Assembly (NCBI RefSeq): GCF_900129635.1
Contig: NZ_FSRB01000001.1
Location: forward strand, 310,001-374,000
Source of the DNA: Singulisphaera sp. GP187
Lineage (GTDB): Bacteria; Planctomycetota; Planctomycetia; Isosphaerales; Isosphaeraceae
Direction of reading: 5' to 3'
DNA: 64,000 bases
The position numbers were made by a program, and so were the translations under genes. Of the stretch, positions 26,121-34,576 are shown one piece after another (position 1 is the first letter of the stretch; each line of letters opens with the position of its first letter). The notes below the pieces were generated by a model. That model worked only from the letters and a program-made list of their open reading frames with translations, was not told where the DNA came from and did not search any database.

Positions 26121-26951
26121 TTACCCTCGATAGGCCGACGGGATCAGGCTCGACAGGTCGGACCGCAGGAGGATGGCGGCCCCGTTGTAGCGGGCCTGCT
26201 GGGGGCCGTCGACGCCGTTGGGGTCGAACACTTCGTCCCAGCGGAGGATCGGGCGGTAGGCGAAGACGTAAGTTAATGACTGGGTGTAGGTGGCGTCCGT
26301 GCTCGCCTCGGTGTGGCTCTTGCACCCGTTGAACATCAGGTAGCCCGGGGCGACTCCCAGGAAGGTCGCGTCGTTGAGCGGCTGCTGCATGGCCGTGAGA
26401 ATCTGCGCGGCGGGCAGATACGGCACTTGATGCAACTGGATCGTCATGACCGCCTGGGCGATCGGGAACGCGTAGGGCAGATCCTTCAGCTTGTGCCCGT
26501 TGGCCAGCGTGACCGCCGACTTCTCGATGGTGACGAACTCGCGGCCGAAGTCGATCTCCTGGGTCGCGTAGACATAGGGGGCGGTGGGGTCGAGCGAGAT
26601 GTCGGGATTGGGCAGGTAGTTGAACTGAGGGACGTTGTAGTTGACCGTGATCACGGCCTGCGCGAACTGAATTTGCAACGGACCCTGCGTGGCCTTGCCC
26701 TTGCCCTCGATGGAAATCTCGCGAGCGAACATGTTGTTGCTCTCGGGATAGCGCGCGGGTGTGGTGAAGGTGGTGGTGCCGCCGACGCCTCCCGAGTGGG
26801 TGACGAGCCCGAGGAGGCCGTTCGCCACGGCGTAGCGGTCGGCCCAGTTGCAGAGGAACTTTTTGGTCGCGACCGGCCCCTCGCGGTGGATGCCCTCGTC
26901 GAAGCCTTCACGGAGCTCCTGACAGACGATTCCGTTGATGGTCGTCGCCAT
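26121..26951 (-). CDS. Phage tail/structural protein, function unassigned
   Basis: 276 residues from the ATG at 26951 (MATTINGIVCQELREGFDEG); an upstream in-frame extension overlapping the previous gene is rejected. It has no Cys-rich or coiled regions and reads as a globular virion protein: ATKKFLCNWADRYAVANGLL, TTFTTPARYPESNNMFAREI, YATQEIDFGREFVTIEKSAV, LKDLPYAFPIAQAVMTIQLH. Its place after the tape-measure-like gene is where distal-tail or baseplate-hub proteins usually lie, so a distal-tail role is the best guess. No specific family motif is identified. Confidence 0.6.
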   Translation of the reverse strand: MATTINGIVCQELREGFDEGIHREGPVATKKFLCNWADRYAVANGLLGLVTHSGGVGGTTTFTTPARYPESNNMFAREISIEGKGKATQGPLQIQFAQAVITVNYNVPQFNYLPNPDISLDPTAPYVYATQEIDFGREFVTIEKSAVTLANGHKLKDLPYAFPIAQAVMTIQLHQVPYLPAAQILTAMQQPLNDATFLGVAPGYLMFNGCKSHTEASTDATYTQSLTYVFAYRPILRWDEVFDPNGVDGPQQARYNGAAILLRSDLSSLIPSAYRG

Positions 26952-26955
26952 GCGA

Positions 26956-27831
26956 TCAAGTCCTCCCCCGCGCGAATCGGGCGACGTCGCCCTGTCTGTT
27001 CCGGTCCATGACCGCCTTCGTGAGCCCGTCGAGCTTTTTGTTCGTGTTCTTCTGCTCGTCGAGTTGCCTGGCCGCGATCTTGTCCTGCTCGGTCGGCTTC
27101 GAGAAGCCGGCCACCAGCATCCTGTCAAGGTATTGCTTGCTGGAGATGACTTTGGAGTCAATCGTGTGCATGGCTGTTGCCGTTGATGCTGATGGCTGCT
27201 CCGACTGTGAATTTGGGTTTGGGGTCGGCTCGATCGCTTCGTTGGGCCGTTCCGCTCGCGCCTCGGTGTCGAGGGACCTCATGGGGCTGGCTCGCCCTTT
27301 GACGTTGTTGTCGACCCATGCCGATAGCTTGTCCGTCACTCGAGTCGTGAAATCGTCGAGATCATGGGACGAGACTCCCGCCTTGGCCAGGGCCGTTTCG
27401 ACGCTCAATCGAAGGGCATTCGCTCCGCGCTCGGCTGCTCTGAGGATCGTGTTGTATCCGGACGATTCGAGAGCGTTCGCGAGTCGGCTCGCCTCGCGGT
27501 CGGCGGCGCCTTGATCCTGCAAGCCGAGCTGCATCAAGGTCGGGCCGTCCCGGCGTGCCGTCGAATTCACGACTGGCGGGTGGGTGACCGCCGTCTCCGT
27601 CTCCGTCTTGGCCGCCGCGAGGGCTGATTTCAGCCGCTCGATCTGGACGCGGAGGCGTTCGCACTCGTGGGCGTATTCCGTGATCTTGAGTTTGCCTTGT
27701 TCATGGGCGGTGCCGAGGCTTGTGAGGTTGGTCTCGAGGGCGAGGATTTCCTGGTTCGCTTCGTCAACGCCCTTGGCCCCGGCTTCGTGAATGGCGCGGG
27801 CGAGGGCGATTACGCTGGGATCAACAAGCAT
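26956..27831 (-). CDS. Short tape-measure-like coiled-coil protein
   Basis: 291 residues, overlapping the preceding gene by 11 bp. It is mostly helical with heptad-like stretches: EANQEILALETNLTSLGTAH, LRVQIERLKSALAAAKTETE (~60-80), and DEQKNTNKKLDGLTKAVMDR near the C-terminus. A Pro/Ser/Asn-rich linker lies around 200-225. Position directly after the assembly-chaperone-like gene and before tail-tip genes is the usual place of the tape-measure gene, but siphovirus tape measures are commonly 600-2000 residues; this one would give a very short tail. A scaffold or other coiled structural protein is the alternative. Confidence 0.5.
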   Translation of the reverse strand: MLVDPSVIALARAIHEAGAKGVDEANQEILALETNLTSLGTAHEQGKLKITEYAHECERLRVQIERLKSALAAAKTETETAVTHPPVVNSTARRDGPTLMQLGLQDQGAADREASRLANALESSGYNTILRAAERGANALRLSVETALAKAGVSSHDLDDFTTRVTDKLSAWVDNNVKGRASPMRSLDTEARAERPNEAIEPTPNPNSQSEQPSASTATAMHTIDSKVISSKQYLDRMLVAGFSKPTEQDKIAARQLDEQKNTNKKLDGLTKAVMDRNRQGDVARFARGRT

Positions 27832-28432
27832 CGGAGGCAGCTCCTGTCACGAGGAATTCCGGTCCTGGCGCGGCCTCCCAGAGAGCCTGCACATCGCTCG
27901 GTGACAGTAGCGCTTCGGCGCCTGACTCACCGCGGCTGACAAGGTTGTCAAGCTGATCGAGCGTGATCGCGCTCACTCCTTCGTAGGCGTCCGCCCGATG
28001 GTCCGTGAGCGACTCGAAGATCTCGCCCCAATTCACCTCGGCCAGATCCTTCGGGGGGCGATCGCCGCCGGTCCGACCGTGGGCAAGCCCGCGCCGGAAT
28101 GCGGTCGAGTGGAGTTGTGCTTCGTCTTCGACCGTCATCGTGGCCGCAAGCGATCTCGCCTGGTCTCGCGTCAGGCTGGGTTGGCAGGACAGGAGCGACA
28201 GGTGGAGGATCACGGCCAAGCCATCGGTCGTTGCCAGGGCGAGCCTGGATGCCTCACTCGAGAACAAGGGCGGCCCCACGCGATTGTTTTTGTCGTCGTC
28301 ATCTTGCGGGAGTCGGTCCTCGAGCCAGGCCAAGATCTCACCGAGCTGACCGAGAGTGAGCGTGCGGGCCCGGTAGGCCGTCCCGTCGAGTACGATGATT
28401 CGCGGAGCGTTGGTGACGTTGGGCAAATTCAT
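27821..28432 (-). CDS. Tail assembly chaperone-like protein
   Basis: 203 residues starting MNLPNVTNAPRIIVLDGTAY. The layout, an initial IIVLDGTAYRARTLTLGQLG segment, then a helical part with acidic patch (LPQDDDDKNN) and a C-terminal LTDHRADAYEGVSAITLDQL, fits proteins encoded between tail tube and tape measure that bind the tape measure during assembly. No programmed frameshift product (G/GT type) is evident; the frame closes normally in the following gene. The family is inferred mainly from position. It overlaps the next gene by 11 bp. Confidence 0.5.
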   Translation of the reverse strand: MNLPNVTNAPRIIVLDGTAYRARTLTLGQLGEILAWLEDRLPQDDDDKNNRVGPPLFSSEASRLALATTDGLAVILHLSLLSCQPSLTRDQARSLAATMTVEDEAQLHSTAFRRGLAHGRTGGDRPPKDLAEVNWGEIFESLTDHRADAYEGVSAITLDQLDNLVSRGESGAEALLSPSDVQALWEAAPGPEFLVTGAASDAC

Positions 28433-28448
28433 TGGGATATCTCAAATC

Positions 28449-28556
28449 TTAATTGCATTTGCATTTAGTCCCTGGGGCCGCGGGCGTCTCGCCTGCGGTC
28501 TCAGGGGGGGAGGGGGAGCCAACTTTCTTGACCTGTACCCGGGTTCGTTTCGGCAT
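28449..28556 (-). CDS. Possible 35-residue Pro-rich protein in the tail block
   Basis: An ATG-to-TAA frame fills most of the 162-bp gap between the tail-tube and chaperone-like genes. It encodes MPKRTRVQVKKVGSPSPPET... and ends KCKCN, a basic start, a Pro-rich middle and a Cys pair at the end. A possible AAGGTGA site lies more than ten bases upstream. It is too short for firm coding evidence, but the position between two tightly packed genes and the lack of any other content support it. Confidence 0.33.
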   Translation of the reverse strand: MPKRTRVQVKKVGSPSPPETAGETPAAPGTKCKCN

Positions 28557-28594
28557 CGGTTGGGGCGGCGTCACCTTGGCCACGGGACTGGTTT

Positions 28595-28987
28595 TTAGCT
28601 CACTGGGTAGGTGATGGCGCTCGAGCTCTTGACATTCACGGTCACGGCGACGGCTCCGGCCTTGGGGCCGCTCTTGAACGCGAACTTGTAGCAGAGGACT
28701 GTGGCGGAGAAGTCATCGGTGCCGTCGGGCTTCAGGTGGACGACGGCGAAGGTCCGCGGTTTGAGCTGCTGGGGGGCGACCGTCGGCTTGTTGCTGGTGT
28801 CATAAATAAACGTGATTGTGCCTTCGAATCGCTCGACGCCGTCGAGCACGACCTGGGAACCGCCTGCACCGGTGTGAGTGATGTCATCGGCGTCCACTTC
28901 CCAATCGAGGTTGAAGTCGGTGACGGCGAAATCGGTCGCGCCGATCAGGAACTTGCCTTTGTATCCGTGGATGAACGTATTGGGCAT
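28595..28987 (-). CDS. Phage tail tube-like protein
   Basis: 130 residues: MPNTFIHGYKGKFLIGATDF, DFNLDWEVDADDITHTGAGG, VLDGVERFEGTITFIYDTSN, then a beta-rich C-terminus ending VTVNVKSSSAITYPVS. The size, beta-rich composition and position between tail-completion and chaperone genes match small major tail (tube) proteins of siphovirus-like particles. No motif is diagnostic by eye, so the call rests on context and general character. It would polymerise as stacked rings around the tape measure. Confidence 0.55.
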   Translation of the reverse strand: MPNTFIHGYKGKFLIGATDFAVTDFNLDWEVDADDITHTGAGGSQVVLDGVERFEGTITFIYDTSNKPTVAPQQLKPRTFAVVHLKPDGTDDFSATVLCYKFAFKSGPKAGAVAVTVNVKSSSAITYPVS

Positions 28988-29039
28988 CAGAGATTGCCTC
29001 AGTGGGGGCGTCGGGTTGTCGCATCATGGGGACGGACGG

Positions 29040-29558
29040 TCAGGAGACGGCGGTACAACCCGCAATGAGCAGGTTGATCGTGACGTTGTTGCTGCCCGGG
29101 TCGAGCTTGAGCGTCTTGCTCGTGCCGCTCGTGACTGCACCGACCCCGGCGCCGACCGACGTCGGATCGGTGAAGTAGCGAATCGACCCGGCGAACACGG
29201 TGTCAGTGCCGGTGGCGCCCCAGATCGGTGCCCAGGGGTTCGCGGCTGCCGCCCCAACGATGACGTTGAAGGCACTCGTGGTGGTCACGACCTGGACGAC
29301 CAACTCTCGCACACGTGCGAAGTTGACCGACGCTCCTGAGAGATCGGTAAGGGCCGTGAGGTCGAGCGTTTGCGGAGTGCTCGCCACCAACGCGATCTGT
29401 TTGGCGTAGATCAGGTCGACCTGGCCCGCCCCAGTCCCATTGGCGTACTGGGTGGTCAGCGCGATCGACGCGGGCAAGGTCTGGGTGGTGACGAGACCAG
29501 ACGTGACCGTCTGGTTGAAGCCTGTGACAAGCTGTACGGTTCCAGTGACGACGGCCAT
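29040..29558 (-). CDS. Hypothetical virion protein
   Basis: 172 residues, almost entirely Thr/Val/Ala/Gly-rich beta sequence: MAVVTGTVQLVTGFNQTVTS, VDLIYAKQIALVASTPQTLD, FARVRELVVQVVTTTSAFNV, KTLKLDPGSNNVTINLLIAG. It has no signal peptide or membrane segment. The style is close to the protein at 34577-35038 (both have VRELVVQV- or FRQVLFII-like strands and Gly/Ala loops), so both may be decoration or minor structural proteins. It lies between tail-completion and tail-tube genes. No family is recognised. Confidence 0.55.
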   Translation of the reverse strand: MAVVTGTVQLVTGFNQTVTSGLVTTQTLPASIALTTQYANGTGAGQVDLIYAKQIALVASTPQTLDLTALTDLSGASVNFARVRELVVQVVTTTSAFNVIVGAAAANPWAPIWGATGTDTVFAGSIRYFTDPTSVGAGVGAVTSGTSKTLKLDPGSNNVTINLLIAGCTAVS

Positions 29559-29645
29559 GAGGCCACCTCATCGTTTGGAGGTCGGTGTGGATTGGCGGAA
29601 GAGAAAGAGCAAGACGGCTTGATGCGAAAAATGGGAAAGGCCGAC

Positions 29646-30107
29646 TCAGATGGGCCGAGCACGATTCACCATGAAATCGAATACGATCACGCGAGCGTAG
29701 GCGGCCGGATGGTCGGCGCTGACGTGCTCGATCGGGACGGAAAACGGGGTACGAGCCCGAAGGTTCATGAGTAAGCCATCGTCGAAAACGAGCGGCGCGT
29801 CGTTCAGGGTCTCCGCCACGAGCCGACCCAGATCGCGCGTTCTTTTCTTCTCGGCCGACACCACCGTGAAGCGGATCTGCCCGGTCTCGATCGACGGGGC
29901 GACACTTTCGGTGACTGTCATGTAGATCAGATCGCTGCCGGTTTCCTCGTAGACGGCCCACGGTAAGCCAACGCCCCGACGCGCCTCGTCGGCCCAGAAC
30001 TTGGTGGTCGTGGGCGAAGCCGTGTTCTCCGCGAAGGCCGCCACGACGCTGGGGCTGGCCCGGAGCCACGCGATCATCGCGGCGGGCAGGTCGGGGGCTG
30101 AACTCAT
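29646..30107 (-). CDS. Tail completion protein-like (DUF3168/gp10-like position)
   Basis: 153 residues starting MSSAPDLPAAMIAWLRASPS, with a long amphipathic N-terminal helix (VVAAFAENTASPTTTKFWAD) followed by alternating strands (LPWAVYEETGSDLIYMTVTE, ETGQIRFTVVSAEKKRTRDL) and ending RVIVFDFMVNRARPI. This helix-plus-sheet plan, with the phrase IRFTVVSAEKKRTRDLGRLV, resembles DUF3168-type tail-terminator proteins that sit between head and tail. The start overlaps the preceding gene's stop by four bases (ATGA), showing coupling. Assignment is from pattern and position. Confidence 0.6.
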   Translation of the reverse strand: MSSAPDLPAAMIAWLRASPSVVAAFAENTASPTTTKFWADEARRGVGLPWAVYEETGSDLIYMTVTESVAPSIETGQIRFTVVSAEKKRTRDLGRLVAETLNDAPLVFDDGLLMNLRARTPFSVPIEHVSADHPAAYARVIVFDFMVNRARPI

Positions 30108-30460
30108 GTTCGTTCCTCGCAGGAGACCACGAAGGCCGCCCCCCGTCCCGCCTGGTCGGCGTTGCCGTGGACGAAAAGGTGGTGGTTCACGCCGACGTCA
30201 TCGGCCCAGACGATCTTGTCGTCGGCGACGAGGGAATAGTTGTCGCGGAACAAAACGTTCCACCGAGTTTTCTGGATCAGTCGGGCCGTGTCGTTGTCCA
30301 GGAACCGCTCGGGTTCGGCGGGCTGGACCGAGCAGGGAACGTCGGTGGCGAAGGCCGCGCCGTAGGAGTTGGCGTCGACGCCCGCGTCCTCGTCTTGGGT
30401 CGGGGAGAAGCGAAAGAGCGCGACGCGGTTCGGAAGGCAGCGAGCGGAAGGGGAACGCAC
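30104..30460 (-). CDS. Head-closure/head-tail joining-like protein
   Basis: 118 residues. The likely start is GTG at 30460, two bases after the stop of the connector-like gene; longer in-frame reading into that gene is not credible. Sequence: RCLPNRVALFRFSPTQDEDA, VPCSVQPAEPERFLDNDTAR, KTRWNVLFRDNYSLVADDKI, ending HLFVHGNADQAGRGAAFVVS. Size, beta content and place between connector and tail-completion genes match head-closure proteins (gp16/gp7 type). It ends in an ATGA overlap with the next gene. No diagnostic motif was recognised. Confidence 0.55.
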   Translation of the reverse strand: MRSPSARCLPNRVALFRFSPTQDEDAGVDANSYGAAFATDVPCSVQPAEPERFLDNDTARLIQKTRWNVLFRDNYSLVADDKIVWADDVGVNHHLFVHGNADQAGRGAAFVVSCEERT

Positions 30461-30462
30461 AC

Positions 30463-31467
30463 TTAAACGCTCCAGTCTTTGTAGTAGCCAAGCACGCTCG
30501 TCGCCCAGTCCGGGAGGCTCGTCATGGCGTCCTTGGCCGTCCATGAATACTTGTCGGCGGTCTCGCTCTTGAGCGAGGGATCGCCATCGAGTCGGGCAAA
30601 GATCCCCTTGACGACCTCCGCGCAAACCTGCTGCAAGTTCTCGGGGATCGTGGCCCACCCGGCCTGATACGTGACCTGGTACTGACCCGAGCACCCACTT
30701 CCGCCATCGCCTCCGGCGCCCTCCCATGAGGCTCCGGAGGGGGCGCCGAACGCAGCGCCGAAGCCATTTCCTCCCCAGCCGTGGCACCGCAGGATTCCGG
30801 TGGCACGGTCGATGTCGTAGCGGGTTGCCGACGTCGTGAACAGGTCGAGCACCGCCCCATTGCCGAGGGCGTTCTTGGGCTCGCGAACCCCCACGAGACT
30901 CGCCGAGGGGTAGCACTCATAGCTCGACTGAATCCGAGCGTTCCAGCCGGCGCCGAGGGTGTTGATCGCCGTGGCCAGAGCTCCCAGCGTGACGTACGAG
31001 GTGAAGCTGAGCGTGGTCCTGGTCGTGACCCCGCTCGCGGTTCGGCTCAGGCTCAGGCCGGTGTAGGCGAGGTCGAGATACTCGACGTCGCCGGTCAGAG
31101 TGAACGCGACGCTCGCAAACTGGTTCGTGGCCGGGTCGGAGTTGGTGACCGTCAAAACGGACGATCGTCCCGTCGTGACGCTCGCGACCGACTGCACCGG
31201 GAAGGCGGACAGTTTGGCCGAGTCGGATTCGCCCCGGTCCTGCCGACCCCCCTCGGGCGTCACGATCTCGGTGTAGGTCGCGAGGCCGAACTTCCGGCTG
31301 CAATACCGGATGATCTCACGCGAGGCGGCGGTAATCAGGTTTCCCAGGATCGCGGCTTGCGCCGTGGTGAGCGTGACACCGCCGGCCAACAGGACGTTGG
31401 TCGCGTCGGGGACGGTGATCAGATCAACCGGATCGGGGTTCGTAATCGGTGTCGGGACTGCGGGCAT
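30463..31467 (-). CDS. Head-tail connector-like (gp6-like) protein, enlarged
   Basis: 334 residues. The N-terminal part (TPITNPDPVDLITVPDATNV, TAQAAILGNLITAASREIIR, YCSRKFGLATYTEIVTPEGG) is the typical start of gp6/gp15-type connectors: a helix that ends in a YCxRxF motif. A beta-rich insertion (~100-240) follows, with a Gly-rich loop near 230-260. The C-terminal YQVTYQAGWATIPENLQQVC and EVVKGIFARLDGDPSLKSET again match connectors. Such proteins form the ring under the portal. It is three times the usual ~100-120 residues because of the insertion, which may be a decoration domain. Confidence 0.68.
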   Translation of the reverse strand: MPAVPTPITNPDPVDLITVPDATNVLLAGGVTLTTAQAAILGNLITAASREIIRYCSRKFGLATYTEIVTPEGGRQDRGESDSAKLSAFPVQSVASVTTGRSSVLTVTNSDPATNQFASVAFTLTGDVEYLDLAYTGLSLSRTASGVTTRTTLSFTSYVTLGALATAINTLGAGWNARIQSSYECYPSASLVGVREPKNALGNGAVLDLFTTSATRYDIDRATGILRCHGWGGNGFGAAFGAPSGASWEGAGGDGGSGCSGQYQVTYQAGWATIPENLQQVCAEVVKGIFARLDGDPSLKSETADKYSWTAKDAMTSLPDWATSVLGYYKDWSV

Positions 31468-31473
31468 GGGCGC

Positions 31474-32130
31474 TTAGCTCACACTGAGGTCGATGACGAG
31501 CAGTTCATAGCCGTCCGCCTTGAACGTGATCTTGTAGTCTTCCGGGTCGAGGTCGATGTTGTTGGCCCAGGCGCCGGTGTCGAGAGTGAGGGTCTGCCCC
31601 CGGATCGTGGCCGCGTTCGGGTTGGACGCGTACTCCGACGCGAGGTAGGCGCGCACCAAGGCCCCCCCGATCCCCTGCCCACCGACCGTTTGGTAGCTGA
31701 GGTTGCCGGCGGTCGGATAGTCCTGATTCACCGTGACGGAGCCGGTGCCGATGGGGCCGTAACCGTTGGGCGCGGGACTGGGCAGGTCGGCGACCGTGAT
31801 TCCGTCCGTGACCTTGGAGGTTCCCCCGAACGTGGTCCCGTCCCAGTAGCCGTCGCCTTGACCGATCGCTACGTCGCCCAGTGCGGCGGAACCGCCGGCC
31901 CGGAGGTAAATCGACCACGAGTAGTTGCCCGGCGGCGAGGCGGTCGGGAACTGGCAGACGTAGCGGCCGCTGCCGGCGGGCGTCTCCGTGACAAGGGTCG
32001 CATAGGTGGCCCAATCCGCATTAACGAATGCGACGTAGGCGGTGCCATTCCAAACGCCGCCGCCACCTTCAATCTGGGCGTAGAGATTTGCGCCCGTGGG
32101 GTAGCGGAGACGAAGGGTTGTGTCGGACAT
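31474..32130 (-). CDS. Hypothetical virion protein with beta-rich modules
   Basis: 218 residues from the ATG at 32130 (AAGGCG upstream). The sequence is beta-rich and Gly/Tyr/Thr-rich: LRLRYPTGANLYAQIEGGGG, YVAFVNADWATYATLVTETP, GNYSWSIYLRAGGSAALGDV, GALVRAYLASEYASNPNAAT, and a closing TFKADGYELLVIDLSVS that resembles a carboxypeptidase-regulatory-like strand pair. It has no Cys, membrane segment or signal. It lies between the fibre-like gene and the connector, seven bases before the connector gene. A decoration or head-fibre role is a guess; the family is not recognised. Confidence 0.55.
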   Translation of the reverse strand: MSDTTLRLRYPTGANLYAQIEGGGGVWNGTAYVAFVNADWATYATLVTETPAGSGRYVCQFPTASPPGNYSWSIYLRAGGSAALGDVAIGQGDGYWDGTTFGGTSKVTDGITVADLPSPAPNGYGPIGTGSVTVNQDYPTAGNLSYQTVGGQGIGGALVRAYLASEYASNPNAATIRGQTLTLDTGAWANNIDLDPEDYKITFKADGYELLVIDLSVS

Positions 32131-32164
32131 CGAGTTTCGCCTTAGTTGATGGGCTGGAGAGTTT

Positions 32165-32398
32165 TCATGTCACGATATGGTCGATCGTGATACCGTCAGT
32201 CGCGACCCCGCGCGGGAACCAGAGGGACGACGTTTCCCCAAGCTCAATCTGATCGCCGAGCTGGAAACGTGCAGGGACAGGGCCGAACCAAAGCGAACGG
32301 ATCGTGATGGCGGCGCCCTCGCGAGTCCCCGGCTCGCTGATGACGAGGCGGGTTTGATCACCTTGAACGGCGATCCCTTGGACGATCATGAGCGGCAT
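32165..32398 (-). CDS. Small hypothetical phage protein
   Basis: 77 residues: MPLMIVQGIAVQGDQTRLVI, SEPGTREGAAITIRSLWFGP, VPARFQLGDQIELGETSSLW, then FPRGVATDGITIDHIVT. AAGGA precedes the ATG at 32398. It is a compact all-beta-looking protein without Cys, 15 bp downstream of the large fibre-like gene. It may be a small virion or fibre-assembly protein; no family is recognised. Confidence 0.5.
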   Translation of the reverse strand: MPLMIVQGIAVQGDQTRLVISEPGTREGAAITIRSLWFGPVPARFQLGDQIELGETSSLWFPRGVATDGITIDHIVT

Positions 32399-32413
32399 GC
32401 TTTGTCCTTATGC

Positions 32414-34105
32414 TCAGTTGTTCGCAACGACGTACCAGTTGCTCACCCCGTCGGACTGGATCGTCGCATACTTCCACTGGCTCGCCAGAGCGTAGGTTGC
32501 CGCCCCGTCGATGAGATTGGCACCCGCCCTGGTCAGGGTGACCGCGTTGGCGGACGCGTCGGTCTTCTTGACCGTGAAGAGCCGTCCCGCGGGGACCGCG
32601 TTGGCCGCGGGCAGGGTGACCGCAAACGCACCGCCGGTCGCGTTCCCAAGGATCGTGCTGTCGGAGGTCGTCAACGTGTAGGCGGTCGTCTTGGCAGTCG
32701 CGTTGATGCCCGAGGCGAACCCCCCTGGTACCTTGAAACTGAACGCGCCGCTCGAGGTCCAGGCTCTCGGGTCGTTTCCGCCTGCGTTCATCAGTTCCAC
32801 AAGCCCCGACGCCGGGGTGTACCGCAAGCCGCAATGGCCCACCCCGTTGCCGGCGAGCAGGATCCCGGTCGGACCGACCCCGCCCACCGACAAGCACTGG
32901 CCCGACGCGCCGGCCGCGAATATCGAGGCTTGCCCGTAGATCCCCACCGACGCATTGGGGCTGTCGAGATTGAGATAGAGGTTGTTCGTGCTCGACCCGG
33001 CCGACCCGGCGTTGATCACCAGGAAGTTGTCCGTGCCGCCGGTTCCCGAGCGAATTCGCGGTCCTGCCCCCGAACCATAAGCCCCGTAGTACACGTTGTT
33101 GGGAAACACCGTGCCGCGACCGTCGGAGTCGATCTCGACACGGTCCGAACTATTGAGGCCGATCAGCCGGAAAACGCGGATCCCGTTCGATTCGACCGCG
33201 GCCAGATAGCCGGGACTCATCACGATATTTTGGGTCAATTTGGCGAGCGGAACGCCGAGACCGACCTTGTTATCGTTCTGGAACCGGAACTCGCCCGTCC
33301 CGACACCGAGGAACGCGTGAAAGATGTTGTTGCCGGTAACAATCGTCTGGAGTGACGAGGCCGCGCCCGCGCTTGCGGTTCCGGTCCAGTAAGCCCCGAT
33401 CATCGTGAGGCCGACGGAATTCCGCGTCGGATTCCCAATGGTCGCAGCTTGGACCGAGTACAACCGGAAAAACTGCCCGGCGTTGAGCCCGAACACGATA
33501 TCGGCAGCGGTCCCAGTCACGGCGAGAGGGCCGTTCGTGCCCTGGTTCTGGATAAAGACGCTGCCGCTGTTATCGCCATTGATCGACTGAATCGAGAGGA
33601 GCGGGAAAGATGCGTCTCGCCCATACCAAACCGCCGTCCCGAGTCGATACTCAAGATAGAGGAGGTGAGTATTCTGATCGATATAATAGACGATCGGTCG
33701 GTAGTTGGCAGTCCCATCAAACGATTCGTAATTGTAGTGGGCTTCCCAGAGGCCGCCGGGTGGCGCTCCATTCACGAATCGGCTTTCCTCGTTCCAGGTC
33801 ATCGAGGGTTGGCCGGGGCCGTTGTCGCCGGGGAGGATCCCGCGCGCACGCACGCAGTCGGGGATGGGGGAGCCGGGGAAGACCGTGGGAGCCCAAGTCT
33901 CGGACCAGACCGACGGCGAATCGGGATGGTCGATCTTTCTCGCGGCTTGGTATCCGCTCGACACCGTGTTGGTGAGGCATCCGTTGAGATAACTCAAGGT
34001 GGGGTCAAACAGGGGGACCGCGCCTGGGCCTCGGGACACAGGGAGGGAGCCCGAAGCGCTGGAAGCGAGCGCGGCATCACTGATGTTGACGGTGACGATT
34101 GGCAT
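32414..34105 (-). CDS. Phage fibre/appendage-like protein
   Basis: 563 residues, highly rich in Gly, Ala, Asn, Ser and Thr. Residues ~1-200 include YQAARKIDHPDSPSVWSETW and WEAHYNYESFDGTANYRPIV. Residues ~290-460 contain repeats of the kind found in fibres with trimeric beta-structure (GIRVFRLIGLNSSDRVEIDS, LYLNLDSPNASVGIYGQASI). The last ~100 residues (TAKTTAYTLTTSDSTILGNA, KKTDASANAVTLTRAGANLI, WKYATIQSDGVSNWYVVANN) match the common C-terminal beta module of tail fibres and collar proteins. It probably forms a receptor-binding or head fibre. Its position among head genes, not at the tail end, favours a head or neck appendage. Confidence 0.65.
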   Translation of the reverse strand: MPIVTVNISDAALASSASGSLPVSRGPGAVPLFDPTLSYLNGCLTNTVSSGYQAARKIDHPDSPSVWSETWAPTVFPGSPIPDCVRARGILPGDNGPGQPSMTWNEESRFVNGAPPGGLWEAHYNYESFDGTANYRPIVYYIDQNTHLLYLEYRLGTAVWYGRDASFPLLSIQSINGDNSGSVFIQNQGTNGPLAVTGTAADIVFGLNAGQFFRLYSVQAATIGNPTRNSVGLTMIGAYWTGTASAGAASSLQTIVTGNNIFHAFLGVGTGEFRFQNDNKVGLGVPLAKLTQNIVMSPGYLAAVESNGIRVFRLIGLNSSDRVEIDSDGRGTVFPNNVYYGAYGSGAGPRIRSGTGGTDNFLVINAGSAGSSTNNLYLNLDSPNASVGIYGQASIFAAGASGQCLSVGGVGPTGILLAGNGVGHCGLRYTPASGLVELMNAGGNDPRAWTSSGAFSFKVPGGFASGINATAKTTAYTLTTSDSTILGNATGGAFAVTLPAANAVPAGRLFTVKKTDASANAVTLTRAGANLIDGAATYALASQWKYATIQSDGVSNWYVVANN

Positions 34106-34286
34106 GCGATTGACCCTCGGGATTGGCGTGCCTTCGCTCGCACCGGCAGCCCACGACCCGTTGGTGCGCCTTGCCGTAAACGTGGACGACTTCGAGTCGA
34201 CCCGCCTCGCGGCAGAACGGACAGACGGACGGGGCCGCGTGGGGCGAGGGGCGAGCGATCAGCTTGGTGGCGTAGGTGGTCAGCAT
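34077..34286 (-). CDS. Small zinc-ribbon-like phage protein
   Basis: 69 residues: MLTTYATKLIARPSPHAAPS, then CPFCREAGRLEVVHVYGKAH and VVGCRCERRHANPEG. The CxxC and CxC pairs can form one zinc site. The ORF overlaps the genes on both sides (7 bp upstream, 29 bp downstream), which supports tight packing. No family is recognised; small zinc ribbons of this kind often bind nucleic acid or stabilise assembly complexes. Confidence 0.5.
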   Translation of the reverse strand: MLTTYATKLIARPSPHAAPSVCPFCREAGRLEVVHVYGKAHQRVVGCRCERRHANPEGQSHANRHRQHQ

Positions 34287-34525
34287 GGTGGGTTGCCGTC
34301 CCAGGCGTGCTCGAGGACCTGCTTGCGGAGTTCCGTCAGTTCGCGATGAATGGCCGCCTGGCGGAAGGCGATCTTGTCGGCTCGATCGGCGTTGTCGGCG
34401 TGCTCGGCCTGGAGCTTGCGGGCCTGGGCGGTGAGGTTGGCGATGGCCTCGGAACGATGAGGCGGAAGGCCGGGTGAGGCGACCCCTTTCGGGGTCGACG
34501 GCGCGGACTTGGCTTGGGGAGGCAT
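34280..34525 (-). CDS. Small coiled-coil phage protein
   Basis: 81 residues. After a Pro/Lys-rich N-terminus (~25 residues) the remainder is one long helix with heptad character: SEAIANLTAQARKLQAEHAD, NADRADKIAFRQAAIHRELT, ELRKQVLEHAWDGNPPC. Short helical proteins just after the capsid genes can be head-completion or scaffold-like factors, but no family is recognised. It overlaps the next gene by 7 bp. Confidence 0.5.
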   Translation of the reverse strand: MPPQAKSAPSTPKGVASPGLPPHRSEAIANLTAQARKLQAEHADNADRADKIAFRQAAIHRELTELRKQVLEHAWDGNPPC

Positions 34526-34576
34526 GGTGAGACCTCGTGAGGAAGCCGGGGAGGTTGGCCCGCCCCGGCCGGTGAA

